From Atrina japonica (lineage: Eukaryota; Mollusca; Bivalvia; Pterioida; Pinnidae), in the NCBI GenBank assembly GCA_030159075.1, contig BROG01000985.1, positions 122,284-186,283 of the forward strand: a DNA stretch of 64,000 nt, in the 5' to 3' direction. Below, in pieces: positions 23,097-34,694 of this stretch. A program made the position numbers and the translations under genes. The notes beneath the pieces were generated by a model. The model was not told the DNA's origin, searched no databases, and saw only the letters and a list, made by a program, of their open reading frames with translations. Every line of letters starts with the position of its first letter. The stretch's first letter is position 1.

Positions 23097-23240
23097 TAAA
23101 AAACAGGTGGCCAGATGTTTAAAACATGTAACCAGATGACAGGTGGCCAGATGTCAAAAACAGGTGGTCAGATGCCAAGTGTCAAGATGTCTAAAACAGG
23201 TGGGCAGATGACAGGTGGGCAGATGTAAAAAACAATGTGT
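23097..23240. repeat. short minisatellite, aacaggtggccagatg type
   Basis: The phrases acaggtgg(c/t/g)cagatg and (c/g)aagatgtctaaaacagg recur six or seven times at uneven 15-40-bp spacing. Confidence 0.75.
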
Positions 23241-23269
23241 TATTCTGTAGCGGCGAGTGTAAAAATATT

Positions 23270-24660
23270 GTAGTGATTAAACACTACTTAACAGTGTATA
23301 TTCGCTCAACATTAAACGTTTTATTTCATTTGTGTTTTTGTTATCACTGAAGTATTCACTTCAATAGATTAAAGTCTAATATAGTAAGTCATGTGACTAG
23401 AGAGAGGTTCAGTTAGGCCTCTGAAAACTCATTGTAGATCCGAGGCTCGAGGTGTTAATATCATAAGAAAACCACTACTAGCATGGGTCAGTGTTTGAAG
23501 TTTTTTATTAGATAGGGCTAGATTTTTTTCCATGCATTAAAATGCAAAATATCTCAGAAGTAAAAAATAAGTCACATGACTTTAAAAACTAGAGAATATG
23601 TTCAGTTAGACCTCTGAGAGCTCATTTACGGTCTGGAGCTCGAAGTGTCAACATCGTCAGAAAACTACTACCAGCATCGGTGAGTGTTTGAATTTTTATT
23701 TGACACTGGTGAGTCTAAATTATAGTAGTGACTAAACACTACTTAGTGTGCGAACTTCATTTAGATCACAAGTCCGAAACGATTTAGAGTTGAAATCCGC
23801 TTAGGCATGCCAGCTGATGACACTAGTGTGACGTCACCAAGTCAGCTGTCTTGCAGGATGGTAGGTCTCTCCATTTTGTTATGCCAGTCACGGTAAGATG
23901 TTGAACTTTTAAAGATAAAAACGAGTACTCTTGATACATTTTCAACACATCAGTACACAGAATAGTGTACTTAACAAACTGTCATTCCACATGGAAAGAC
24001 TCGGATGTGTTTACTAAGGTAAAATAGAATGACAATCGTTAGGTTGCTACTCGCTACTGTATCAGCCTATATTCGCTCAACATTAAACATTTTATTTCAT
24101 TTGTGCTTTTGTTATGACTGAAGTATTCACTTCATTAGATGAAAGTCTAATATAATAAGCCATATGACTAGAAAGAGGTTCAGTTAAGCCAGTGAGAGCT
24201 CATTTGAGATCCGAAGCTTGAGGTGTTAACATCATAAGAAAACCACTATCAGCATGGGTGAGTGTTTCATTTTTTATAAGATAGGGCTAGATTATTTTCC
24301 ATGCATTAAAATGACAAATATCGCAGAAGAAAAAAATAAGTCACATGACCTTAAAACTAGAGAATAGGTTTAGTTAGACCTCTGAGAGCATTTGCGATTC
24401 GGAGCTCGATGTATCAACACCGTCAGAAAACCACTGCCAGCATGGGTGAGTGTTTCATTTTTTATAAGATAGGGCTAGATTATTTTCCATGCATTAAAAT
24501 GACAAATATCGCAGAAGAAAAAAATAAGTCACATGACCTTAAAACTAGAGAATAGGTTTAGTTAGACCTCTGAGAGCATTTGCGATTCGGAGCTCGATGT
24601 ATCAACACCGTCAGAAAACCACTGCCAGCATGGGTGAGTGTTTGAATTTTTATTACATAG
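23270..24660 (+). repeat. tandem array of exon-like units with E-box-like motif
   Basis: Five related units of about 185-195 bp were found. Each has, in order: a GTCACATGAC-like motif (near 23388 as GTCATGTGAC, 23572, 24161 degraded, 24340, 24528); a ctagagan-gttcagttagacc-tctgagagc block that can form a small stem; a ggagctcgatgt-like block; and cagaaaaccact-nccagcatgg followed by gtgagtg (23482, 23675, 24253, 24441, 24629). The last block looks like an ATG next to a splice donor. Another unrelated-looking piece at 23860-23900 has a cttgcag acceptor-like site and a g|gtaagatg donor-like site about 36 bp apart. No downstream plus-strand gene was found, so this may be a repeat of a 5' untranslated exon or of a transposon end. 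Confidence 0.55.
24253..24628. repeat. exact 188-bp tandem duplication
   Basis: 24253-24440 and 24441-24628 appear identical base for base. They lie inside the older diverged array, so the last expansion is recent (or an assembly artefact). Confidence 0.9.
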
Positions 24661-24779
24661 GCTTATTGTTTACCTACTGAAACATTTATTTTCAATATCT
24701 CAGAAAAATTAGTGAGCTATCAATGTTAATAAGGATTTCATTACTTACAACTTAATTATGTTATCAGGGGAATACCCCA

Positions 24780-25170
24780 TCATCTAATCAACGTTCATTC
24801 ACTCTAGACCTCAAGACTGGGAAAAACCCATCTCCTTTTAGCAACTCTCGTCAACTCACGTAAACTCTCGCCGACTGTGGTGACACTTACTACTGATTTC
24901 ACGCCAAGTTTCAAACCTGGAAAAACCAAAAGTTTCGGTTTTAAAAATAGATTCACTCTCAACCCAAAACTGGAAAAACCCAACTTCCAGTTTTTAGCCG
25001 TTGACTTCTCGTGAACTCACGTGACCTCTCGTGACCCCGACCTCTTATAACGAGGGCTCTCATTGGCTCGTTATCCAAGATGGCCGCCCCACAACCTTCC
25101 ACTTCCGGTCATAGACACGACTCCGAACTCAACGATTGGCTCTTTCTCAGTATTGCCATGACAACATGAT
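24780..25170 (+). promoter_or_regulatory. promoter-like patch with a 29-codon open frame
   Basis: GC content rises here. Visible sites are two ATTGGCT boxes (25052 and 25135, inverted CCAAT), TCACGTGACC (near 25017), AAGATGGCCGCC (25077-25088, YY1-like and also a strong start context) and ACTTCCGG (near 25101, ETS-like). The ATG at 25080 opens a 29-codon frame ending TGA at 25167-25169. Two diverged copies of a ggaaaaaccca plus ctcgtnaactcacg phrase precede it. No known protein matches. A decayed or alternative first exon is possible; transcription evidence would decide. Confidence 0.35.
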
Positions 25171-25565
25171 CTCACAACTTTTATTGTCGCATGAATTTCC
25201 AGAAGAATTTGAATTTGTATAATACAAACTTTGGTAGGTTTTCTGACACTGCTGCATGCATGTCTATTAAAGCTGGTTTCAAATCATTGTTTCTTACATA
25301 ATTACGATATTTGTTTGTGAGCTTGAACCAAAGTATGACTTTGCAAACTGTTGGAAAAAACAGCTCTTTATGTAGGTGGAATCTTATCTGGATGATTCCG
25401 AACTTTCGTCTTCATCGACCAGACAATTAAAAAACAGACACACACAACACACCAATTAATGCAGTTAGAAACGTTTAGGCCAACCAAAATGTAACTAGCT
25501 AGCATATTCTAAGAATCTTTCGCAAGTAAACCAGCAAATTCCCTCACAAATATCAATTGAGGTTC
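25170..25565. other. non-coding, no feature seen
   Basis: No recognised gene or repeat. Confidence 0.5.
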
Positions 25566-25816
25566 CAGACACATACACACACACACATACAGAGACACAC
25601 ATACACACATACACACAGACGGACACACACATATACACACATACACACACATAGACAGACACACACACATACACAGACAGACACACAGACATACACAGAC
25701 ACACACATACAGACAGACACACAGACACATACGCGCACAGACAGACATACACACAGATACACAGATACGCACACAGACACATACACACATACACAGACAC
25801 ACACCCACAAACACAC
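25566..25816. repeat. (CA)n/(CAGA)n microsatellite
   Basis: About 250 bp of acac with scattered cagacagac and catacaca variants. It produces artificial Val-Cys and Thr-His repeat frames on both strands. Confidence 0.95.
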
Positions 25817-26239
25817 ACAAACAATCAGCGTTCTGTTATTATGCAGATGGAAAATGGAAAAATAAAATCTTTATAACTTTCATATGAGTCAAATTACGTC
25901 AGATTATGTACCCATTGGTAGTTAGATTATGACGTGATGCATGCGTCTGATGTATTTCTATACAGTCAATAAAAAACAGAATACAAATTTTGGGTGTGTG
26001 GTTGCATGTTTGCATGTGAGTGTGTGTATGTATGTGTTATTTATGCTATTGTAATATAATAGTCCTGAGGAAGAGACGGGTCGTATCGGAAATTTGACTC
26101 CATTTTTTGCCCGTGCCGTTAGTCATTTATAATTCATTTCATGACCTGCATCTATTTGCATAGGTTCAACACCTTTGGATATATAGTGTTGGTTATTTTA
26201 GTACTTCTCCGGTGGATCCCGTAATACTCTATACAAAAA
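25817..26239. other. non-coding, no feature seen
   Basis: The phrase cctgaggaagagacgggtcg near 26064 resembles ends of retroelements, but no element could be delimited. Confidence 0.4.
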
Positions 26240-26903
26240 AATCCGCGGGTATGACGAACATGCTTATAACGAATTTACGCTTATAACGAAGTTATTCCTG
26301 TTCTCCTCCTCACCTTTTTATCACGAAGTTTTTTTTTTTAAAAAAAATATCTAATCGATCTCCTCTGTCATACAACCTACACGGATATATCAAATGCAAT
26401 ATTTCAATGTTATTTACATTTATTTTATTTTTATTGTATGTACACGTTTTAGATTATAATTTTAGAATCCAGAGAATAATGTTATCGCTGAAGTCTAACA
26501 CAATAATGTAATGTATTTTCCATATTGTTCCCTTAATTCTCGACAAGAATCAGTACAGTGCAGTGGAATATTCCAATCATTTTCGACCGAGGAATTGGGA
26601 TTCAATTCTTAAATGTGGCACTATTTTTATAAATAGAACTAATACCATTCATGTGAATATAAAAAAATGTATAAAAATGAACTGAAAAAACATTTTTCTC
26701 TGAAAAAGTCGTCATTATACTTTACGATAATGCAAACATAGGTATACATGTTTAATTGGAGTTTTCTTATGTAAAGTGATTACGCTATTTTATAACGAAT
26801 TCTTTATATTCAAGTTACGAATTTCGTTATAAATGTATAATAAATTACGCTTATAACGAACTTTTCAAGAACGTCCACAGAAATTCGCTATATCAGAGCT
26901 TCA

Positions 26904-26906
<3 letters not shown>
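26240..26906. repeat. region with repeated TTATAACGAA motif
   Basis: acgcttataacgaa and close variants (ttataacgaattc, cgttataaatg) occur about eight times, clustered near both ends of a 670-bp stretch. The ends may be sub-terminal repeats of a non-autonomous DNA element, but no clear TIR or target duplication was fixed. Confidence 0.45.
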
Positions 26907-26969
<63 letters not shown>

Positions 26970-26971
26970 AT

Positions 26972-27009
<38 letters not shown>
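26907..27009. repeat. (AT)n(GA)n compound microsatellite
   Basis: About 68 bp of AT runs directly into about 35 bp of GA. Confidence 0.95.
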
Positions 27010-27011
<2 letters not shown>

Positions 27012-27260
27012 GTGATATTTATCATACTTTTGTATGTCCTCTCTTTAATGACCATACTATGCCTGTATAATATCTGCATTTAAAATATTTATTGATCATT
27101 TCGTTTGTAAAAAGCTTTCAGAGTCAATACCATTTTAAAAGCTTTAATCAACATATCACATTGAAGTCTAGTAAATAGTAAACATTTAATGAACTTGATA
27201 TGTACTTTAGTAGAAAATACAGAAACATGACAGTTTCCGTAATCATGCACATGATACATC

Positions 27261-27366
<106 letters not shown>

Positions 27367-27373
27367 CTTAATC

Positions 27374-27892
27374 GATGTTGCTAGGATAACATCAGGTTGC
27401 TAGGGATGTCTATTCAATAGAATTTTCCAGGAATCTGAATTGTATCATTCAATATAATTCAATATAATGTTAGAATGTGTTTGTTTTTATTCATATTAAT
27501 CACAAAATTTGATGAAAAGCATTATATAATTTGTATACCACACTTAAATGCATGGTTGCTATGGTGTATTCATAGTTGCTATGAAAAATAATAATTAACA
27601 AGGATGAGGTCAAGCCTAATTATATGTACATATAATTACAATGATATAATAAACAACAAGTTATATAATAATATTTGTATTATCTGGAAAAATTTTGTAA
27701 AATGCCGGTTTTAGGGAACCTAGTATATGTTGCTAGGATAACATTTGGTTGCTAGGGATGTCTATCAAACAGAATTTCTACTGGAATATGAATTGTACAA
27801 TATAATGGTAAAACATACTTGCATTTCTTCATATTAATCATAGATTTTGATGAAAAGCATTGTAGAATTTGCACAATTCACTAAAATGCACT
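27374..27892. repeat. ~350-bp diverged tandem duplication
   Basis: The phrases tgttgctaggataacat and ggttgctagggatgtctat appear near 27376 and 27729. A second shared block, tcatattaatca plus ttgatgaaaagcatt, appears near 27490 and 27830. The two copies are diverged. Confidence 0.75.
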
Positions 27893-27998
27893 GTAGTGGT
27901 TACTCTTAGACGGATTTCGGCTATACTTTTAGATATATTATTTGGCCTTGTATGACACCACTTTATCTTAAGAAAAACACGTACTTTTCAAATTGGAG

Positions 27999-28042
27999 CT
28001 CAACTGATGAAGTCTAATTGACAGAAACGGTATCGTCTTGAG
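27999..28042 (+). ncRNA. type I hammerhead ribozyme 1
   Basis: Helix I pairs CTCAA (27999-28003) with TTGAG (28038-28042), five perfect pairs. The core CTGATGA is 28004-28010. Helix II is GTC/GAC with loop TAATT (28012-28022), flanked by an A-A mismatch. GAA of the core is 28024-28026. Helix III is ACG/CGT with loop GTAT (28027-28036), followed by C17 at 28037, where cleavage would occur. All conserved hammerhead positions are satisfied. The very short helix III matches metazoan retroelement hammerheads, which are thought to work best as dimers. Confidence 0.85.
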
Positions 28043-28356
28043 TATTATAACTTTGGTATTATGTCTATGATATTTATAACCACTAGGTCGTTGCCACTGC
28101 TGGTGGACCGTTTGAGTCCCCGAGGGTGTACGTGGACCTAGTACCTGGTATTTCGGTACCAGTTGTTCATCTAATACTAAAGGAATATTTGGCACTGTTG
28201 ACACCATTTAAATTCGAAAATTTTCTAAAGCTAAGATAGTCATTTTTTTTACAGTGGTTACTCTTTGACGGATTTCGGCTATACTTTTAGATATATTATT
28301 TGACCCTGTATGACACCACTTTATCTTAAGAAAAACACATACTTTTCAAATTGGAG

Positions 28357-28400
28357 CTCAACTGACGAAGTCTAATTGACAGAAACGGTATCGTCTTGAG
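28357..28400 (+). ncRNA. type I hammerhead ribozyme 2
   Basis: Same structure as the copy 358 bp upstream: helix I CTCAA/TTGAG (28357-28361 with 28396-28400), core CTGACGA (28362-28368), helix II GTC/GAC, GAAA, helix III ACG/CGT, cleavage after C at 28395. The single change in the core is U7 to C, a position known to tolerate any base, so activity is still expected. Confidence 0.82.
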
Positions 28401-28614
28401 CATTATAACTTTGGTATAATGTCTATAATATTTTTAGTTAGACTGGTACTTAAATGTAAACTATATTCGCAGTTAATTCTTAAAATGTACCATTTAGTTT
28501 TCATTTGGTACTGTTTTACAATCGTATAACGTTAATTGTCTGAATTAATATCTAAATGGTTTTCCAATAAACAGTCCTTCATTTAAGGATTATTTTTCAT
28601 TTTTATGAAATAGC

Positions 28615-30540
28615 ATGGAATATATATGCAATGGATCATGGAAAAATTCTGTGCTGCACGAAATATATATATATATAGCACGAAGTCTGATTGGTAACCG
28701 GAAGGTCATATGTGTCAGAAGAGAATTGAAATTGCAAATGGCTGCGCCCATGAGTATGCTGAATAATGTATTTACAACGAATTTGCGTTTGAATTCTGAT
28801 ATTATAAATGGGACATACTATAGAAAGATTTAGTGTGACTTTCAAGAAGTAAGACCGCTAATATTAATTTATGACAACTGACTGAACCACAGTGACTGAT
28901 TGGTACGTAACCTACGTAAGTAGGCCCATTCCACACGACCTAATTTCACACGATGCGGGTGACGAATTATTTCTTATATGAATATCCATTGAAGCAAACA
29001 AATCGACTTGTTTATCAAGAGATGCTTGACAAAGTTTTACTGGGCCTTATTTTCTTTTTTCTGTTGTAACTGTGAAGCCAGACGGTGGTCTATGGTTCTA
29101 GTAATAACATGACCTATATATATATCGCGATATGGGCCTGTAGGCTGTACAATGTGCTACAGATGTAGTCTCGTGTTTCCGATGTCTTTCTGTGATTTTT
29201 ATTTGTTTTGTGATAAGCCTAATGTATGGCTTTTAAGATTAAATATATAAGAAATAAACATATGATATTCTATTCTTTATTGATTCGTTCATGTATTCTT
29301 ACGCTGAAAAGTAGTGGTCAATACTCGGGGTACGTGAATGTATTTACTGGAATATGAATCATTCCACTCTATATACTTGCAATGAAGGGAATATATATAT
29401 ATAACACCATTTTCTGTAAAATTGTAGCCAGCTGGTTACAAAATTCATTCTATATAATTGACTTTGTGATGGAATTTTTCATATTACGTAACGGCTAAAC
29501 AGCTGTGTGAGACGAGAAAAAGTTCCTTTTTCTGCCCGGAAATACTAAATGAAATCAAGGTTTATTTTCTTATTTTCATATCATTTTCAAAGAAAATAGT
29601 AATACGGAAAATGTTGAATACTTATTGTCAGATCATTTTATAGTTGATCGCTTGGTGCAGGAAGGTTAAATGTTTCAGAAGAAATGGCCGCGGACATAGC
29701 ATTTCTGCTGAATGATGACTGGTTTATTTACAACATATTTGCGTTTAAAATCTGATATATCATAAATGGGATATACTATAGAAAGTTTGAGTGCTACTTA
29801 GGAGAATGAACGTAGCTTTTTTATTAGACAAATTTTTACCAATCAGCTGGGAACTGGGATGACTGATTGAGTAACGTACCGTACGTAACTTCCGTAAGTA
29901 TTTTACATGCTCTGATTTCGTAGAATGCGAGTGACGAATTGTGTCTGACAGGGAGATCTGGTGAAGGCCAACAAATCGACCTGTTTAACAGATATGCTAG
30001 ATATGCTTGACAAAGTTGCACAAGGCCTCTCTTTTCACTGTTCAACAGACAAATTACAGATGTAGCTTAGAAGCAAACTTTCATTTCTTTGGTCTGTAGT
30101 TTTGCCATAACATGACCAGGATTTAAGTACTATATACACAGTCTAGTATTTCTGATTTCTATCTCTCATGTTTGTTTGTTTGTTCTGTGGTAAAGAATGA
30201 AGATTTTAAGTTTAAATAGATAAATAAAAATAAATATGTGATACTTTTATCTTTATGATATTGATCCGTTCATATGTAGAAATTCAAATCGTAACTAAAA
30301 AGCAAACTTCCATGTCTTTAATTTGTGGTTCTGATCATAACATAACCTAGATGTGGTAGTCCTAATATATGGCTTTTAAGATTAAATATATAAAAATAAA
30401 CATGTGATATTATTATTATTTTATTGATTCGTTCATGTATTCTTCCGCTGAAAAGTAAAGCGGTTAATACTCGGGTCATGTGACTGAAAATACTGAATAT
30501 ATAATGTATCGCTCTACATACTTGCAAAGAAGGGAAATGC
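28615..30540. repeat. diverged ~1-kb segmental tandem duplication
   Basis: Two long blocks match in order. 28700-29060 matches 29660-30030 (shared: ggtnanatgtntcagaaga, tttgcgttt-aa-tctgata, cataaatggga-atactatag, gcgggtgacgaatt-type, aacaaatcgacntgttta, atgcttgacaaagtt). 29160-29400 matches 30290-30540 (shared: atggcttttaagattaaata, ttgattcgttcatgtattct, cgctgaaaagta). Divergence is high. No protein domain was recognised in either copy. Confidence 0.7.
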
Positions 30541-30752
30541 AGTCGATATGTTTAAATATATATAATTTTTGTACAACCATCCATGGATTTTATAAGATTA
30601 TGTTGAACCCAAAATTTCTCTTTGTGATAGACAATTTTTCCATGTAAACTTTTGCACTTACATTGATTTGAATCGATTTAACTCGTTGTAAGTGTGTCAA
30701 ACTTTTGAAATATACTGATATTCTGTAATCAGAATTCAAAATTCCAAACTGC

Positions 30753-30843
30753 TTAACTCAACATCCCCTGAACAACAATGTACTCTTCTGATAATCAATG
30801 ACTACGATCAGTCTAAATGTGTTTTTAGGGGTAAATGAGTTGA
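30753..30843. mobile_element. 91-bp MITE downstream of the fucosyltransferase
   Basis: Begins TTAACTCAACATCCCC and ends GGGGTAAATGAGTTGA, an imperfect palindrome of the same family as 4675-4766 with shared interior blocks (caatgact, cagtctaaatgtgt). The right TTAA has decayed to TTGA. It starts 26 bp beyond the stop codon of the fucosyltransferase on the minus strand. Confidence 0.65.
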
Positions 30844-30868
30844 TAATTGTAAAATTCGATGAACAAAT

Positions 30869-32152
30869 TCAGTTTTTGCAGGAACTGACGTTACCAGGTT
30901 CCACCAGCCATTGATATATATCATTGTAAAGTCTTACATGTTTATCAGAGTCATGCAGGCGCTGACATATAGTACACAAGTTGTCGTGCCAATTCTCAGT
31001 TTGAAATTGAGATCTGTAATATTGCCTCCATTTATAAAAATTCAACATTTCTTTCTTTTGGGACAGAAGTTTTTTAAGATAACGGCCTAACTCCTTCGCT
31101 GATTTGAAGTCATTCGTATCAATAAAAGAATGGGGTGGATTAAATATGGAGTGATTGACACCACTCCGCATAATGGGAATTATTTTGTGTTGCGCAATAT
31201 TATGCAGCCCTTTCTCGGTGATATAATCACGACACAGAGTATTTTCAAATGACAAGTAGAAATGGTAGACATTATCAAGCACATCAAAGCACGTGCTGTT
31301 CATTAACCCCCGCACTTGTAGGAATCTTTCCTTTCTTTTTTTCGGACATTCATTTTCCCCAGTTTTGCCACATGTACCAAATACATCAACAGGAATGATC
31401 GTTTGCAGTTCCTTTATATAATCCTCTCTTTTTGATATTGTTCTGCAATGAGAGTTGAAGATAGCAATTGGTTTTGTTTTTATGTTCATGACATTCAAAA
31501 TAGAGGATTCCCATGTGGAACTTTTAGTATACTCTTTGGAACTATATCCTCCATGAACGAAAATAATGTCAGCATCTCGTCGATATGTCCAAGTCCAATT
31601 TACTTTGTTGTTATACCATCTCATAACACGAGGGTTCATAATTAATTGAACATTATCCTTCCGGATAGAATCCGTTGATTCAAACATGGAGAATATCCAT
31701 ACCTGTCCCGGAACTTTCTTTGGCAGATTTACGTTGATTAGATAATCTAACAAGAACACAACTGCATCACTCTGATTAAACAATGCCTGATCTTTCGTGA
31801 ATTTGCACGTTTTAGGACAAGTTTGTACATATTTATCAAAATGTTTAAGCATTTCGGATTGCCAAAGCTTGGGATTAAAAAACAGGATTATCTTGTTTTT
31901 GGCAATTATTGTCGATTCATTTCCATTCCGTTTTGCCTTTTTGCTTTCTGTGTGACTAGATTCAAATTCTCTTTTCTTTCCTTGTTTGTCTTCGGTATGA
32001 TTAGGAAGAGCAACATAATAAGCATTTATTTTATACCGTAAAGGTGGAAGTAATTGTGTGTGATATCCTGTTAACACAAAGACTGTAGCAATTAGAACTG
32101 CACAAATTACGAAGATATCCCTAAACCACTGAAGTTTTGATTTTGAAATCAT
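30869..32152 (-). CDS. alpha-1,3-fucosyltransferase (GT10 family)
   Basis: 427 codons in one exon. An in-frame TAA three codons upstream fixes the start, and a TTTCAG splice acceptor at 32173-32175 implies a 5' untranslated exon further upstream. Residues 13-29 form a single membrane anchor (IFVICAVLIATVFVLTG), followed by a Lys/Glu-rich stem, giving a type II Golgi topology. GT10 hallmarks are NWTWTYRRDAD (185-195), FYLSFEN (298-304), CRDYITEK (307-314), and a PP-x-SFIDTNDF segment near 339-349. A CTICQRLH cysteine pair lies near the end. The family transfers fucose from GDP-fucose to N-acetylglucosamine on glycans (Lewis-type or core alpha-1,3). Which linkage this one makes is not evident. 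About seven N-glycosylation sequons are present. The frame is intact, so it is probably functional. Confidence 0.92.
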   Translation of the reverse strand: MISKSKLQWFRDIFVICAVLIATVFVLTGYHTQLLPPLRYKINAYYVALPNHTEDKQGKKREFESSHTESKKAKRNGNESTIIAKNKIILFFNPKLWQSEMLKHFDKYVQTCPKTCKFTKDQALFNQSDAVVFLLDYLINVNLPKKVPGQVWIFSMFESTDSIRKDNVQLIMNPRVMRWYNNKVNWTWTYRRDADIIFVHGGYSSKEYTKSSTWESSILNVMNIKTKPIAIFNSHCRTISKREDYIKELQTIIPVDVFGTCGKTGENECPKKRKERFLQVRGLMNSTCFDVLDNVYHFYLSFENTLCRDYITEKGLHNIAQHKIIPIMRSGVNHSIFNPPHSFIDTNDFKSAKELGRYLKKLLSQKKEMLNFYKWRQYYRSQFQTENWHDNLCTICQRLHDSDKHVRLYNDIYQWLVEPGNVSSCKN

Positions 32153-32172
32153 AGCTCCAGATTATTTATTCC

Positions 32173-32683
32173 CTGAAATGATAAAAAAAATAACAATATC
32201 AAGTACGCTAAAATGATGAGCAAGATATAATTTTGTTACATTTTTGCAGTGAATAATAGAGCATTATTCTAGACGTGTTCAAATACCATATTTCCTCACT
32301 GGTAAAAAATAATATATTTTATTATCATTATCATGTCATAGCAATTTTGGGAAGACTATTAATTTATCAGTATACTATACATGTGTATATTTTTCATTTT
32401 TATAGACGAAATTGGATTTACGTGTATTTGCATGAACCAAATATAAAGAGATAAGTAAATGTTGATAATATATATATAAATATATCTGTGTGTGTGTGTG
32501 TGTGTATAAACTGTATATATAACGGTCACTCAAGGGAGTGACTCATTTTGGCCCCTATAGACATGTGATCCCTAGGTAGGGGGTCTGCCATGACGGGTTA
32601 AATGTACCAAAATTATTTTTCTATATTGATATGTGTATGTCTTGCAAAGTAACCATACTTGTACATATGTAATAATAATTAAA

Positions 32684-32688
<5 letters not shown>
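32173..32688. other. 5' flank/intron of the fucosyltransferase
   Basis: Starts with the splice acceptor of the coding exon. It holds a short (TG)n run near 32489-32506. The upstream exon could not be located. Confidence 0.45.
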
Positions 32689-32762
<74 letters not shown>

Positions 32763-32775
32763 TGTGTCTGTGTGT
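32689..32775. repeat. (AT)n(TG)n compound microsatellite
   Basis: About 40 bp AT followed by about 45 bp TG. Confidence 0.95.

Positions 32776-34694
<1,919 letters not shown>

Larger units (their letters stand above)
27893..28435 (+). mobile_element. retrozyme-like unit: two ~183-bp repeats with hammerhead ribozymes
   Basis: A direct repeat of about 183 bp (27896-28080 and 28253-28435, a handful of differences) flanks 172 bp of single-copy sequence. Each repeat contains a complete hammerhead ribozyme motif at the same place, 358 bp apart. The single-copy core is itself foldable: CTAGGTC (28083-28089) pairs with GACCTAG (28135-28141), and CTGGTA (28145-28150) pairs with TACCAG (28157-28162). 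No protein frame is present. Small non-coding elements with tandem type I hammerheads are known in metazoans, molluscs included, as retrozymes. Assignment here rests on the ribozyme pair and the layout. Confidence 0.75.

Noticed and set aside
25495..25865. Cys/Val-rich and Thr/His-rich frames on both strands
   Set aside because: Pure products of the CA/CAGA microsatellite.
26065..26085. CTGAGGA followed by GGAAA as a third hammerhead
   Set aside because: The intervening bases do not form a helix II directly against the core, and no helix I or III can be paired.
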